Source: Plantactinospora soyae (lineage in GTDB: Bacteria > Actinomycetota > Actinomycetes > Mycobacteriales > Micromonosporaceae). From it: DNA of 64,000 nt. Positions 1-11,414 of the stretch are shown here, piece after piece. Below the pieces are notes generated by a model that had not been told where the DNA came from, did not search any database, and saw nothing but the letters and a program-made list of their open reading frames with translations. The stretch is from the NCBI RefSeq assembly GCF_014874095.1, contig NZ_JADBEB010000001.1:4216001-4280000 (forward strand), written 5' to 3'. Both the position numbers and the translations under genes were made by a program. Position 1 is the first letter of the stretch. Each line of letters opens with the position of its first letter.

Positions 1-265
1 CCAGCGGCGCGTACTGGAGGTTGGTCAGTCCGGCGCCGTGCTCGGGGTCCGGCAGGAAGAGGTTCCACAGGCCACGCCGCCGGGCCTCGGCCTTGAGCTC
101 GTCCAGCACCGGAGGGCGGCTCCACGGGTCGGCCGGGGTCGACGGGTCGGCCGCGGCGGCGACCTGCTCCTCGTACACCGCCTCGGCCGGGTGGACGCGG
201 TCGAGCATGAAGTCGTGCAGCGCCTCGTGCAGTTCGGCGGTACGCGCGTCGAACCCGAAGTCCAT
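1..265 (-). CDS. Acyl-CoA dehydrogenase, N-terminal part (runs off the left edge)
   Basis: Only the first 88 codons are in the window. The protein begins MDFGFDARTAELHEALHDFM and continues with an EARRRGLWNLFLPDPEHGAG-like stretch, which is the usual N-terminal helical domain of FAD-dependent acyl-CoA dehydrogenases (long form, paired with a kinase-like protein). The ATG at 263-265 has a GAGGAG ribosome site just upstream. The phosphotransferase gene that ends at 330 lies upstream on the same strand, 64 bases away, so the two are probably co-transcribed. This pairing is common in actinobacterial fatty-acid catabolic loci. The catalytic glutamate and FAD-binding regions lie outside the window and could not be checked. 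Confidence 0.85.
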   Translation of the reverse strand, partial: MDFGFDARTAELHEALHDFMLDRVHPAEAVYEEQVAAAADPSTPADPWSRPPVLDELKAEARRRGLWNLFLPDPEHGAGLTNLQYAPL

Positions 266-329
266 CGCTACTCCTCGACAGTCAGCTTGGTGGCGGTGCA
301 CCGGGGAGCGGTGTCGCCCCGGCGGTGGG

Positions 330-1427
330 TCAACCCCGTCTGATCGCGGTCAGGCCGTGCTCGACCAGCGGGGCGACCAGGTCGCCGATCCGGTCGAATC
401 CCTCGCCCACGGTCTGGCCGAGCGAGTGGCGGTAGTGGATGCCCTCGCAGATGACGGCGAGCTTGAAACAGCCCAGGGCGATGTGCCAGTGCAGCGGACC
501 GACGTCGACGTCGCTGCGGCCGGCGTACCGGTCGATGAGTTCGGCGCCGGACGGGAAGCCGGCGCGCGGCCCCAGCCCGTCCGCGACCGCGTTGCCGTCC
601 GCCGCGTCGGAGTCGCCCAGCACCTCCCAGTACGTCAGCAGCAGGCCGAGGTCGGCGAGCGGATCGCCGAGGGTGGCCATCTCCCAGTCCAGCACCGCCC
701 GGATCGTCACCGGTCCGGACGCCGGGTCATCTGGACACCGCGCGATCAGGTTGTCGAGCCGGTAGTCGCCGTGCACGATCCGGCCCGCGTTGGCGCCGTC
801 GGGCGCGGTCGCGGCCAGTCGCTCGCGCAGCTCGTCGATGCCGGGCAGCGCCCGGCTCCGGGAGCGGTCGAGCTGGCCACCCCAGCGGCGTACCTGCCGG
901 CCGAGGAAGCCCTCCGGCCGGCCGAAGTCGGCCAACCCGACGGCCGCCGGATCGACGGTGTGCAGCGTGGCCAGCACGTCCATCATGACCAGCGCGAGTT
1001 CGCGGCGCTGGGCCGGTGCGAGCGGGTCGGTCTGGGTCCGGCTCCGGTAGACCACCCCGGATACCCGTTCCATCAGGTAGAACGGGGCACCGAGCACTGT
1101 CTCGTCGGCGCAGTGCAGCAGGGCGGCGGGCACCGGGACCTCGGTACCGGCCAGCGCGGAGATCACCCGGAACTCCCGGCCCATGTCGTGCGCGGTGGCC
1201 AGGACGTGCCCGAGCGGCGGCCGGCGCAGCACGAAGTCCTGGTCCCCGGTGCGGACGAGATAGGTCAGGTTCGACTTGCCGCCGGCGATGAGCGAGGCCT
1301 GGGGCGGGCCGGCCAGCAGGTCGGGCCGGTGCTCGGCGAGGTACCCGACCAGACGGTCGAGGTCGAGCCCGGACGGCGACCCGGAGGGCGGCTCCGGCCG
1401 GACGGCGGTGGCCGGCGGATCGGTCAT
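330..1427 (-). CDS. Phosphotransferase family protein (APH / acyl-CoA dehydrogenase-associated)
   Basis: A 365-residue soluble protein of the aminoglycoside-phosphotransferase/choline-kinase fold. The nucleotide-binding segment GGKSNLTYLV is at residues 49-58, the catalytic loop HGDYRLDN at 219-226 and the metal-binding LDWEMATLGDPLADL segment from about 246. Family members of this type sit beside FadE-like dehydrogenases; related proteins are thought to phosphorylate hydroxyacyl-CoA or act as acyl-CoA dehydrogenase partners, so a role in lipid catabolism is more likely than antibiotic resistance. I chose the ATG at 1425-1427 because upstream in-frame ATGs at 1445 and 1454 would give an atypical extension. 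It probably forms an operon with the acyl-CoA dehydrogenase downstream. Confidence 0.85.
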   Translation of the reverse strand: MTDPPATAVRPEPPSGSPSGLDLDRLVGYLAEHRPDLLAGPPQASLIAGGKSNLTYLVRTGDQDFVLRRPPLGHVLATAHDMGREFRVISALAGTEVPVPAALLHCADETVLGAPFYLMERVSGVVYRSRTQTDPLAPAQRRELALVMMDVLATLHTVDPAAVGLADFGRPEGFLGRQVRRWGGQLDRSRSRALPGIDELRERLAATAPDGANAGRIVHGDYRLDNLIARCPDDPASGPVTIRAVLDWEMATLGDPLADLGLLLTYWEVLGDSDAADGNAVADGLGPRAGFPSGAELIDRYAGRSDVDVGPLHWHIALGCFKLAVICEGIHYRHSLGQTVGEGFDRIGDLVAPLVEHGLTAIRRG

Positions 1428-1558
1428 CCGGACAGTTGATGGCATCTGGGCCATCGAGTCAAGTGCGGGACACGCCGGGCTAGAGTCGCCCGGGTATGCC
1501 GCCCACCGCCGGACGTACCAGCCGGGCCCGGTCGAGGGCCCGATCCAGGGGAGGATCC

Positions 1559-2062
1559 GTGGAAACGACGCCCGCCGCCGCGCCACCACTTCGACTGGTA
1601 CCGATGACCGACGAGGAGTACGCGCCCCGCCGCGCGGCGATGATCGAGGCACACGCGCAGGGGGTCGCGGCGGCCGGCGGGCTTCCGGTCGACGAGACCC
1701 GGCAGGCCTCCGAGCGGCAGAGCGACGAGTTGCTGCCGCAGGGCGTACAGACCCCGGACATGCTGCTGTTCCTCGGCATGGTCGCCGAGCAGTCGGTCGG
1801 CTGGCTCTGGATCGGGCTGCCCCGGACGCCGGACCGGCCGGAGATGGCCTGGATCTACTACGTCGCGGTCGATCCCGGGCACCGCGCCAAGGGGTACGGC
1901 CGGGCGCTCCTGCTCGCCGCCGAGCGGGAGCTGACCCGGCGCGGCGTGCCCCGGCTGGGACTGAACGTCTACGGGCACAACACGGTCGCGATCGGCCTCT
2001 ACCAGAGCCTCGGCTTCGAGGTCACCGCGCAGCAGATGGCCAAGCCGCTGCCGGAGGCGTAG
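1559..2062 (+). CDS. GNAT family N-acetyltransferase
   Basis: A 167-residue acetyltransferase. The acetyl-CoA pyrophosphate-binding signature RAKGYGRALL lies at residues 109-118, preceded by a beta strand WIYYVAVDPGH and followed by the typical NVYGHNTVAIGLYQSLGF segment (about 137-153) found in RimI-like enzymes. The GTG start at 1559 is preferred because GGGGAGG lies 5-10 bases upstream; an earlier ATG at 1496 would add an arginine-rich, disordered extension. It is divergent from the phosphotransferase. The substrate cannot be inferred. Confidence 0.85.
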   Translation: METTPAAAPPLRLVPMTDEEYAPRRAAMIEAHAQGVAAAGGLPVDETRQASERQSDELLPQGVQTPDMLLFLGMVAEQSVGWLWIGLPRTPDRPEMAWIYYVAVDPGHRAKGYGRALLLAAERELTRRGVPRLGLNVYGHNTVAIGLYQSLGFEVTAQQMAKPLPEA

Positions 2063-2250
2063 CCCACGGTCCCGCCGTCGAATCCCCTCGCCCCTCCTCG
2101 GAGCGGGTACGGCACCGTGCGTCTGCCGGCCGGACACGGGTTGTTGCGGTAGGGACATGCTGCGGCAACAGGGGCGAAATGGTCATCGGGCAACCTGGTG
2201 GACAGCTCGCCGGCGGTACGTGCGCCGGTCCGCCGACGGAGGGGACGGAC

Positions 2251-3213
2251 ATGTTGCTGAGGGTTCGGGTGACCCTGCCGGATCGACCCGGAACACTCGG
2301 TCAGGTCGCTCGCACGTTGGGCGTCGCGGGGGCCGACATCGTTCAGGTGGTGGTGCTGGAACGGCTGGGCGGCCGGGCCGTGGACGACTTCACGGTCGTC
2401 TGGCCCGGTGCGGCCCGGGTCGACCGGCTCTGCGCCGGACTCGGTGCGATTCCCGGCGTACGGGTCAACGGCATGTGGCGGGCGATCGGGGCGCCGAGCG
2501 GTGGCGGGCAGGACGCGGAGCTGTTGGCCCAGATCGCGGCGAACCCGGCCGACGGCGTCGCCACTCTGGTGGACGCGATGCCGAACCTACTCGCCGCGGG
2601 GTGGGCCGCGGCGGCCGTCGTACCGGCGGACTGGGCGGTCCGTACCGGCACCGGTGGCGGCTCGGTACGCGGCAGCGGCGCACCCGCCGTGGCGTACGCG
2701 AGCTGGCGGGCGCCGGCCCCGCTGGTACTGCCCGAGGTGACGCCGTTGCGGGCCCGGGCGATGGACGGGCCGGCGGGCGTGCACTACGCGGTCGCCCCGT
2801 TCGGGCGGGCGGGGCTGGTGCTGATGCTGACCCGGGCGGACGCCGACGGCCTCTCGGCGGCCGGTTTCCATGTCACCGAGGTCGACCGGATCGCGCAGTT
2901 GGTCCGGGCCGCCGCGACGATTCTCGGTGACCGGCTGGACCTGGTCAGTGCACCACCGCCGGACCCGACGACCGCAATCGCCGGTCCGGTGGCGACGTCC
3001 GTGGTCGGGCCGGCAGCGACGTCCGTGGTCGGGCCGGCAGCGATCTCCGCCGCCGCACCGACGGCGACGTCCGTGGTCGGGCCGGTGGCGCCCACCGCGG
3101 CCGGGCCGGTGACCAGGTCCGCGGCCGGGTCGGGGGTGACCTCCGGGGCGGCCGTGGCGCCGCTGCGCATCCCGGGCGTGCCAACCCCGGCGATCATGGC
3201 GCGTCACCGCTGA
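2251..3213 (+). CDS. ACT-domain regulatory protein
   Basis: A 320-residue protein. Residues 1-75 form a clear ACT domain (VTLPDRPGTLGQVARTLGVAGADI and a second strand pair), the module that binds amino acids. The middle part (about 85-230) has no obvious family but resembles a sensor-like alpha/beta domain. Residues about 235-305 are low-complexity, with degenerate repeats of the type TSVVGPA. The ATG follows GGAGGGGAC. The gene lies 52 bases upstream of an ACT-GNAT acetyltransferase on the same strand whose own ACT domain is similar, so the two may share a ligand or regulate the same process. I infer a regulatory role; no enzymatic motif is visible. Confidence 0.75.
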   Translation: MLLRVRVTLPDRPGTLGQVARTLGVAGADIVQVVVLERLGGRAVDDFTVVWPGAARVDRLCAGLGAIPGVRVNGMWRAIGAPSGGGQDAELLAQIAANPADGVATLVDAMPNLLAAGWAAAAVVPADWAVRTGTGGGSVRGSGAPAVAYASWRAPAPLVLPEVTPLRARAMDGPAGVHYAVAPFGRAGLVLMLTRADADGLSAAGFHVTEVDRIAQLVRAAATILGDRLDLVSAPPPDPTTAIAGPVATSVVGPAATSVVGPAAISAAAPTATSVVGPVAPTAAGPVTRSAAGSGVTSGAAVAPLRIPGVPTPAIMARHR

Positions 3214-3265
3214 GCGATCGGCGGGAGACAGGCAGCGGACCGGCTGGACTCGGGAAGGAGTTCAC

Positions 3266-4420
3266 ATGACGCTATGGCGGATCAGGGCGACGGTGGTCGA
3301 CCGGCCGGGATTCCTCTCCGTACTCACCGCGAGCCTCGCGTTGCGCGGGGTCAACATCCTCACCGTGCAGGTGCACACCACCGAGGCGGGCGCGGTCGAC
3401 GACTTCCTGGTCGACGCCCCGGCCGAGCTGACCGGGGCCGACCTGGTCGCGGCGGTGGAGCGGGGGCGGGGGCGGAACTGCTGGGTGGCCCGCAGCGAGG
3501 CGCAGGGCCTGGCCGACCAGCCGACCCGGGCACTCGGCCTGGCCAGCCGGCTGGTACGCGATCCGGACGCGTTGGGCGAGACGCTGCGTACGCTGCTCAG
3601 CGCCGACTCGGTCAGCTGGCGACCGCAGCCGGGCCAGGACGGTCCGGGGCACGGCGCCGAGACGATGCGGCTGCCCGACCCGGACGGCGGGTCGTTCGAG
3701 GTGCTCCGGTCCGCGCCCGGCTTCACCCCGGCCGAGTACGCCCGCGCCCAGGCGCTGGTGGACCTGGCCGGTGCCGTGGCGCGGCAGGTGGTCGACCGGG
3801 TGACCCTGGTGCTGCCCGACGGCGCCGAACTGGCGGTACGTCCGGCGGTGCCCGACGACCTGCCCGCGCTCCGGGCGATGCACGGGCGCTGCTCACCGCG
3901 GACCCTGCACCGGCGCTATCCCGAGGGAGCCGCGCCGGCCACCACGCGGTTGCGGCGGCTGCTCGCCCCGGCGCGCGGAGTGACCCTGCTGGCGGTGACG
4001 GGCGGTTCGGACGGGGTGCCGGAGCAGGTGGTGGCGGTGGCGAACCTGGTGGCCGAGGGGGTGCTCGCCGAGGTCGGACTGCTGGTCGAGGACGGCTGGC
4101 GGTGCCGGGGCGTCGGCACGGCGCTGCTGCGGCGCCTGGTCGCGCACGCCACCCGGGCCGGGTACGCGGCGCTGCTCGCGCACGTTCCGGCCGACAACGT
4201 GGCAATGCTGCGCATCCTGGACCGGCTGTACCGGCCCGGTGCGGTCGACCGCGACGGGAAGATGCTGACCCTGACCGTGCCGCTGACCGGTCGTCGGGCC
4301 GAGCCCGCGCCTGCCGGAACCGTGCCTGCCGGAACCGTGCCTGCCGGAACCGTGCCGGTCGAGCCCGTGCCGGTCGAGCCCGTGCCGGTCGGGAGGACTT
4401 CCGCCGCCGCCGACGGGTAG
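3266..4420 (+). CDS. Amino-acid-responsive protein acetyltransferase (ACT-GNAT fusion)
   Basis: A 384-residue protein with an N-terminal ACT domain (residues 1-75, starting MTLWRIRATVVDRPGFLSVL) and a C-terminal GNAT domain (about 190-345) with the acetyl-CoA motif CRGVGTALLRRL and a LHRRYPEG segment near its start. This architecture matches the actinobacterial lysine acetyltransferases first described in Micromonospora and Streptomyces, which acetylate acyl-CoA synthetases and are switched by amino acids bound to the ACT domain. The C-terminus carries PAGTV and PVEPV repeats, a low-complexity tail. The ATG follows GGAAGGAG. It probably shares a transcript with the ACT protein upstream, and a strong hairpin at 4495-4536 follows it. 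Confidence 0.88.
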   Translation: MTLWRIRATVVDRPGFLSVLTASLALRGVNILTVQVHTTEAGAVDDFLVDAPAELTGADLVAAVERGRGRNCWVARSEAQGLADQPTRALGLASRLVRDPDALGETLRTLLSADSVSWRPQPGQDGPGHGAETMRLPDPDGGSFEVLRSAPGFTPAEYARAQALVDLAGAVARQVVDRVTLVLPDGAELAVRPAVPDDLPALRAMHGRCSPRTLHRRYPEGAAPATTRLRRLLAPARGVTLLAVTGGSDGVPEQVVAVANLVAEGVLAEVGLLVEDGWRCRGVGTALLRRLVAHATRAGYAALLAHVPADNVAMLRILDRLYRPGAVDRDGKMLTLTVPLTGRRAEPAPAGTVPAGTVPAGTVPVEPVPVEPVPVGRTSAAADG

Positions 4421-4494
4421 CGGGGCGGGAACGACCCGGCGGTTCGGTCCCGGTTCGGGACCGGACCGCGGGAACCGCCTGATCGGGGCGAGAC

Positions 4495-4536
4495 GAGAGG
4501 GGTCCCTCCGGTAGGACGGCCGGAGGGGCCCCTCTC
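4495..4536. terminator. Bidirectional hairpin terminator
   Basis: Arms at 4495-4511 and 4520-4536 pair over 17 bp with one G-U pair around an 8-base loop. It lies between the converging ACT-GNAT gene and aldehyde dehydrogenase gene, so it can serve both. There is no long T run, as is usual in GC-rich actinobacteria. Confidence 0.8.
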
Positions 4537-4580
4537 GGCGATCACGTGTGGGACCAGGGTCCCGTCCCGAGCGCTCCGGC

Positions 4581-4643
4581 GCCCGCCAACGGTCGTCCGG
4601 TGCCCGCCAACGGTCGTCCGGTGCCCGCCAACGGTCTTCCGGC
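4581..4643. repeat. Three tandem copies of a 21-bp repeat
   Basis: The unit GCCCGCCAACGGTCGTCCGG plus one T occurs at 4581, 4602 and 4623; the third copy has diverged at a few positions (GGTCTTCC). The array sits directly past the aldehyde dehydrogenase stop and outside any gene I can support. Its function is unknown; slippage expansion is likely. Confidence 0.85.
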
Positions 4644-4657
4644 GCCCGGCTGCCGGC

Positions 4658-6235
4658 TCAGGTCGCGGGGTAGCTGCTGTAGTCCGGGAAGTTGCCGTAC
4701 AGCCGGTGGCCCGAGGGGTCGACGGTCACCGCGTGCACCAGCAGGTCGCCGCCGACGAAGGCGCCCTTCCAGGAGGCGCCCCGACCGCCGAACGGCTCGT
4801 CCCGGTCACCCCGGGAGCGGGGCCGGTTGATGCCCACCTTGAACGCCTGGAGGTCGACGGCGAGCTTGGCCGCCTCGTCCTCGTCGTCGCAGGCGAGGCT
4901 GGCCACCAGGGCGCCGTTGCTGGCGTTCATCGCAGCCAGCAACTCGTCCTGGGTGTCCACCACCACGATCGTGTCGACCGGTCCGAACGGCTCGGCGTGC
5001 ATCAGCCGGGACCGTCCGGGCGGGGCGAGCAGCACCGACGGGGCCACGTACGCCGAGGTGTCCTGGCCGTCGAGGAACGGTGCGCCGTCGAGCCGGCCCC
5101 GGTGCAGCGGTACGGCGCCGCCGCGTACCGCCTCGTCGACCTTGCGGCGCAGCTCGTCGGCCTTGGCGGCGCTGATCAGCGGGCCGAAGTCGAGTTCGGG
5201 CAGTGGATCACCCTCGGTCCAGGTGTCGTCGACGGCCAGCGGGTGTCCGAAGCGTACCGAGCGGACCACCGGCAGGTACATGTCGAGGAACTGGTCGACC
5301 AGGTCCCGCTGCACGACGAAACGCGGGTACGCGGTGCAGCGCTGCTTGCCGTACTCGAAGCCCTTCTTCAGGTGAGTGGCGAGGCTGTCCCACTGGGAGA
5401 ACTCCCAGATGCCCCAGGCGTTCAGCCCCTCCTGCTCGATGAAGTGCCGCTTGTCGGAGTCGAGCAGCGCGGCGGCCACCTTGCCGCCGTTGGAGCGCCC
5501 GCCGACGAACGCCACCGCACCGATCTCCGGCGCCCGGACCAGTACCTCGGAGAGTTCCTCGCCACCGCCGGAGACCAGCGTGGCCGGCAGCCCGGCGCGG
5601 CGCATCAACGCGTGCGCGACGGTGAGGCAGACCGCACCGCCCTGCGACGGGGTCTTGGCGATCACCGCGTTGCCGGCGAGCAGTTGCACCAGTTCGGCAT
5701 GGATCAGGACGCTCATCGGGTAGTTCCAGCTCGCGATGTTGCTGACCGGTCCGGGAAGCGGCTCGCGGCCGTCGGCCAGCATCCGGTCGATCTCCTCGAC
5801 GTACCACCGGACGCCGTCCAGGGCGCGGTCGACGTCGGCGCAGGCCAGTCGCCACGGCTTGCCGATCTCCCAGACCAGCAGCAGGGCGAGCAACTCGCGG
5901 TGCCGGGTCAGCTCGTCGAGTACGTCCACCACCCGGGCCTTGCGGTCGGCGAGCGGGGTGCCGGCCCAGTCGCGGTGCTCGGCGGCGGAGAACGCGACGG
6001 CGGCCCGGGCGGTCTCCGCGTCGAGCCGGGACAGGTTCACCAGGACGGTGTTGTCGACCGGGGTACGCACCGGGGTCGGGGTACCCACCGACCGCCAGGC
6101 GCCCTCCACCAGGTTGCGCAGGGTGGTGGTGTCACCGGGGCGGCCGGGGTCGAGGTCGAACGCCTCGGGGGTCGCCTCCACCGCCCGGGCGAAGGTCTCC
6201 CGCCAGGTGGTGCCGTCGGCAATGCGCAGTGTCAT
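4658..6235 (-). CDS. Aldehyde dehydrogenase family protein
   Basis: A 525-residue NAD(P)-dependent aldehyde dehydrogenase homologue. The substrate-channel and cofactor-binding segment SNIASWNYPMSVLIHAEL is followed by IAKTPSQGG; the general-base glutamate lies in FIEQEGLNAWG and the catalytic cysteine in YGKQRCTAYPRFVVQ. The sequence departs from canonical betaine or succinate-semialdehyde dehydrogenases: the usual GQ(I/V)C context reads KQRC. It belongs to a less characterised actinobacterial subgroup, so the substrate is not assigned. The ATG at 6235 has GAGGAG upstream. It is divergent from the GH9 cellulase, and its promoter must lie in the same 589-base gap. Confidence 0.85.
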   Translation of the reverse strand: MTLRIADGTTWRETFARAVEATPEAFDLDPGRPGDTTTLRNLVEGAWRSVGTPTPVRTPVDNTVLVNLSRLDAETARAAVAFSAAEHRDWAGTPLADRKARVVDVLDELTRHRELLALLLVWEIGKPWRLACADVDRALDGVRWYVEEIDRMLADGREPLPGPVSNIASWNYPMSVLIHAELVQLLAGNAVIAKTPSQGGAVCLTVAHALMRRAGLPATLVSGGGEELSEVLVRAPEIGAVAFVGGRSNGGKVAAALLDSDKRHFIEQEGLNAWGIWEFSQWDSLATHLKKGFEYGKQRCTAYPRFVVQRDLVDQFLDMYLPVVRSVRFGHPLAVDDTWTEGDPLPELDFGPLISAAKADELRRKVDEAVRGGAVPLHRGRLDGAPFLDGQDTSAYVAPSVLLAPPGRSRLMHAEPFGPVDTIVVVDTQDELLAAMNASNGALVASLACDDEDEAAKLAVDLQAFKVGINRPRSRGDRDEPFGGRGASWKGAFVGGDLLVHAVTVDPSGHRLYGNFPDYSSYPAT

Positions 6236-6494
6236 CGCGCTCTCCTCGGTTCGGCGGCCCGATCCGGCGGATGTCCGCAGGTAGGGGCCGTGAAGCAGCG
6301 CGGCAGCGTCGGTGGCACCGCTGATCTGGGCGTACTGTCTCCCGGCGCGAACACGGGCGGCAACCGTACGCCCGTATTCCAGGACGGAGAGTCCGCCAGG
6401 TGGCGGCCCGACGGACCGTACTGATCTGCCACTCAGGGGTGTTGAGCTGCGACAACGCGGCTTTTTCATTGACCAGTCTGGATGGTGTGAGTAG

Positions 6495-9590
<3,096 letters not shown>

Positions 9591-9613
9591 TTCCGTCCCT
9601 GAGCCGGTCCCCG

Positions 9614-9659
9614 CCGGGGCCGTCGGGCAGCACCCAGCAGGGCTGCCCGACGGCCCCGG
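9614..9659 (+). terminator. Terminator of the GH9 cellulase
   Basis: Perfect 18-bp arms at 9614-9631 and 9642-9659 enclose a 10-base loop, 23 bases after the stop codon. Confidence 0.85.
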
Positions 9660-9672
9660 TCCGCTTTTGACG

Positions 9673-9724
9673 GTTAGGAAGGGCCCCTTCTTCTACAAAA
9701 AACGATAGGAAGGGGCCCTTCCTT
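9673..9724. repeat. Hairpin repeat family, copy 1
   Basis: A 52-base element that begins GTTAGGAAGGG and ends GGGGCCCTTCCTT, with the loop TCTACAAAAAACGAT. The two arms pair over about 16 bp and each arm is itself nearly palindromic. Near-identical copies are at 17964-18015 and 41195-41246. This copy lies between converging genes and ends exactly one base before the SMI1 stop codon, so it probably terminates that gene as well as backing up the GH9 terminator. Confidence 0.9.
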
Positions 9725-10384
9725 TCATGCCGTCTCGGCGGCCTTGTCGAGCCAGTCGAGGTACCAGCGTTCGAAGCCGACCCGGTCGCCCCGGGCGTCG
9801 GTCAGCGGCTTGAGGCCGCCGTCGTCGGCGGTGTCGTCGGCCCACATCGCACCGCGCTCCGGGCCGCTCACCACCAGCAGCTGCCGGTACGCGCAGCCGA
9901 GGTGGCACAGGTAGATCGTGCCGACGGTGTGGCGCGGGTCGTGCGCCACCTTGTCGTGCAGTTCCTGGTAGGCCTCCTCGGCCGCGTCGAACTCCTCGGC
10001 TGAGGGGTGGTCGTCCTCGTCCGGGGGCTCGGGCAGGTCCGCTGCGGGATCGAAGAACCCGGTGTACGGGAACGGCTCGCCGAGCGTCGCCGGAACGGTC
10101 AGGTCCGCCCCGTCGCCCTCCCACCGCCACCGGCCGTCGACGCGGCGCAGCGGAAAGACTCCGTACGCCGGCCCCGCGCCACCCCGGCTCACTTCGAGGA
10201 GGAACGACCGGTACTCCTCGGGCAGCTGAACGCCGAGTTGCTCCTCCAACTCCACGAGTTCGTCCGGACTCAGCGGAGGATCGAGGAGGAATTGGTGGCT
10301 GGCGGCGCCGAACACGTCACTTCCGGGGCGGGCGGCCAGCTCGGCGACCCGCTCGCGTACGCCGGACCAGTCGATGCTTGTCAT
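9725..10384 (-). CDS. SMI1/KNR4 family protein
   Basis: A 219-residue cytoplasmic protein. The SMI1/KNR4 (SUKH) fold is recognisable in LSPDELVELEEQLGVQLPEEYRSFLLEVSRGG (about residues 33-64) followed by GPAYGVFPLR. Family members include immunity proteins of contact-dependent toxins and also solitary housekeeping regulators. No toxin gene is adjacent, so an immunity role is not supported by context. The start could also be the ATG at 10420, giving 12 more residues; neither has a strong ribosome site. Confidence 0.8.
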   Translation of the reverse strand: MTSIDWSGVRERVAELAARPGSDVFGAASHQFLLDPPLSPDELVELEEQLGVQLPEEYRSFLLEVSRGGAGPAYGVFPLRRVDGRWRWEGDGADLTVPATLGEPFPYTGFFDPAADLPEPPDEDDHPSAEEFDAAEEAYQELHDKVAHDPRHTVGTIYLCHLGCAYRQLLVVSGPERGAMWADDTADDGGLKPLTDARGDRVGFERWYLDWLDKAAETA

Positions 10385-10435
10385 GCGCGGCACGATAACC
10401 GGCCGGCCCGGCATCGGCATTCCGGAGGGGACGGG

Positions 10436-10741
10436 TCAGAGCCCGCGTCGCTCGGCCATCCGCTCGACCGCGTTCTTCGCGTCGCGCAGGCTCTCCCCGG
10501 TCGCCTCCCGGTACGCCTTGATCGCGGGGATCTTCCTGCCCTCCTTCAGGTGGCGTAGCACCTCCGGCAGGTCCGGCTCGGGTTCGACGATCCCGAGATG
10601 GTCGAGGACCAGTTGCAGTTTGCGCTCGATCCGGCCCAGCCGGACGGCGCTCTCCCGCTGGCGCCTGGCGGCCGACGACGACTCCGTCAGCAGGATCAGC
10701 AGAACGGGCAGGCCGACGATGAGAAGTACCCAGGCGTCCAT
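10436..10741 (-). CDS. Small membrane-anchored protein with ribosomal L7/L12-like C-terminal domain
   Basis: A 101-residue protein. Residues 1-20 are a hydrophobic helix (MDAWVLLIVGLPVLLILLTE), followed by a charged coiled segment and a C-terminal domain IKAYREATGESLRDAKNAVERMAE (about 72-97). That domain matches the core of the ribosomal L7/L12 C-terminal domain, which normally recruits translation factors. Similar TM plus L7/L12-like proteins are widespread in actinobacteria and uncharacterised. It probably shares a strand and possibly a transcript with the SMI1-family gene downstream. Confidence 0.7.
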   Translation of the reverse strand: MDAWVLLIVGLPVLLILLTESSSAARRQRESAVRLGRIERKLQLVLDHLGIVEPEPDLPEVLRHLKEGRKIPAIKAYREATGESLRDAKNAVERMAERRGL

Positions 10742-10775
10742 GAGGGAAATTTAAGCAGCATCCGTCAGATCAATG

Positions 10776-11297
10776 TCAGGAGCAGTCGATGACCGCGCCG
10801 GGGCGGCCGTCCGCGGGAAGTTGGAGCACGGTGATCTCGTCCACCCCGGGAAGCCGCCGTACCGGCGTCAACGCCTCGCAGTCGAACGTCTTCCCGGTGC
10901 TTCGGAGCCGGAACGACTCGGGCATCGACTCGGGCCGGGCGGCGTTCACCAGATCCGGTTGGTCCTTGAACTGCTCCTTGAACCTCTCCCAGGTCTCCTC
11001 GCGGCTCTGCAACCGGATGCCGTCCACCGGGCGCAGCGCGGTCAGCGCCGACTTGATCACGTCCTTCTGCTCGGCGGTGGCGTCGAGGTCCAGGAGCACG
11101 CCCACCTCGTACCGGTGCTGCGCCTGGCCGACCTGGACGACGACCAGCAGCACCGTTGTGGCGATGGCCGCTCCGACGAGCATCGCGACGGCGGCGACGC
11201 CCGCCAGCACCGCCCAGTGCCGCGCCGGGACGGATCGACCGGGGGTGGCGGGTGGCGGCGGGACCCCCGTCGACGGCGCAGGCGTTGGTTCGGACAT
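10776..11297 (-). CDS. FtsX extracellular-domain-like membrane protein
   Basis: A 173-residue protein with a proline-rich cytoplasmic N-terminus, one transmembrane helix (about residues 26-58) and an extracytoplasmic domain that reads like the FtsX ectodomain (VGVLLDLDATAEQKDVIKSAL, then SREETWERFKEQFKDQPDLV, ending with a short Cys-containing tail). True FtsX has four membrane segments and a permease core; here only the ectodomain and one anchor remain. It cannot be the FtsE partner, so a separate regulatory or envelope-sensing role is inferred. An alternative ATG at 11306 would add three residues. Confidence 0.75.
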   Translation of the reverse strand: MSEPTPAPSTGVPPPPATPGRSVPARHWAVLAGVAAVAMLVGAAIATTVLLVVVQVGQAQHRYEVGVLLDLDATAEQKDVIKSALTALRPVDGIRLQSREETWERFKEQFKDQPDLVNAARPESMPESFRLRSTGKTFDCEALTPVRRLPGVDEITVLQLPADGRPGAVIDCS

Positions 11298-11414
11298 GGC
11301 CACCATTCTTACTTACCGACGTCGATGAGCGCACGGGTTGTGGACCCTGTGCGAACGGTGTCGCCGCCGCCGGCACCCGGTCCCGGGGGTGCCGACGGCG
11401 GCGACGGAACTATG

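Noticed and set aside
330-1427. Aminoglycoside resistance gene
   Set aside because: The fold is shared, but the pairing with an acyl-CoA dehydrogenase and the sequence type fit the lipid-catabolic phosphotransferases.
21-1439. A 472-codon open frame on the plus strand opposite the phosphotransferase gene
   Set aside because: It is the antisense shadow of two well-supported minus-strand genes, has no ribosome site and its amino-acid composition is that of a GC-driven shadow frame.
4581-4643. CRISPR-like array
   Set aside because: The 21-bp repeats are directly adjacent with no spacers, so this is a simple tandem repeat.
9725-10384. SMI1/KNR4 protein as immunity protein of a polymorphic toxin system
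   Set aside because: No toxin, Rhs/WXG100 or secretion gene lies nearby; a lone family member is more likely.
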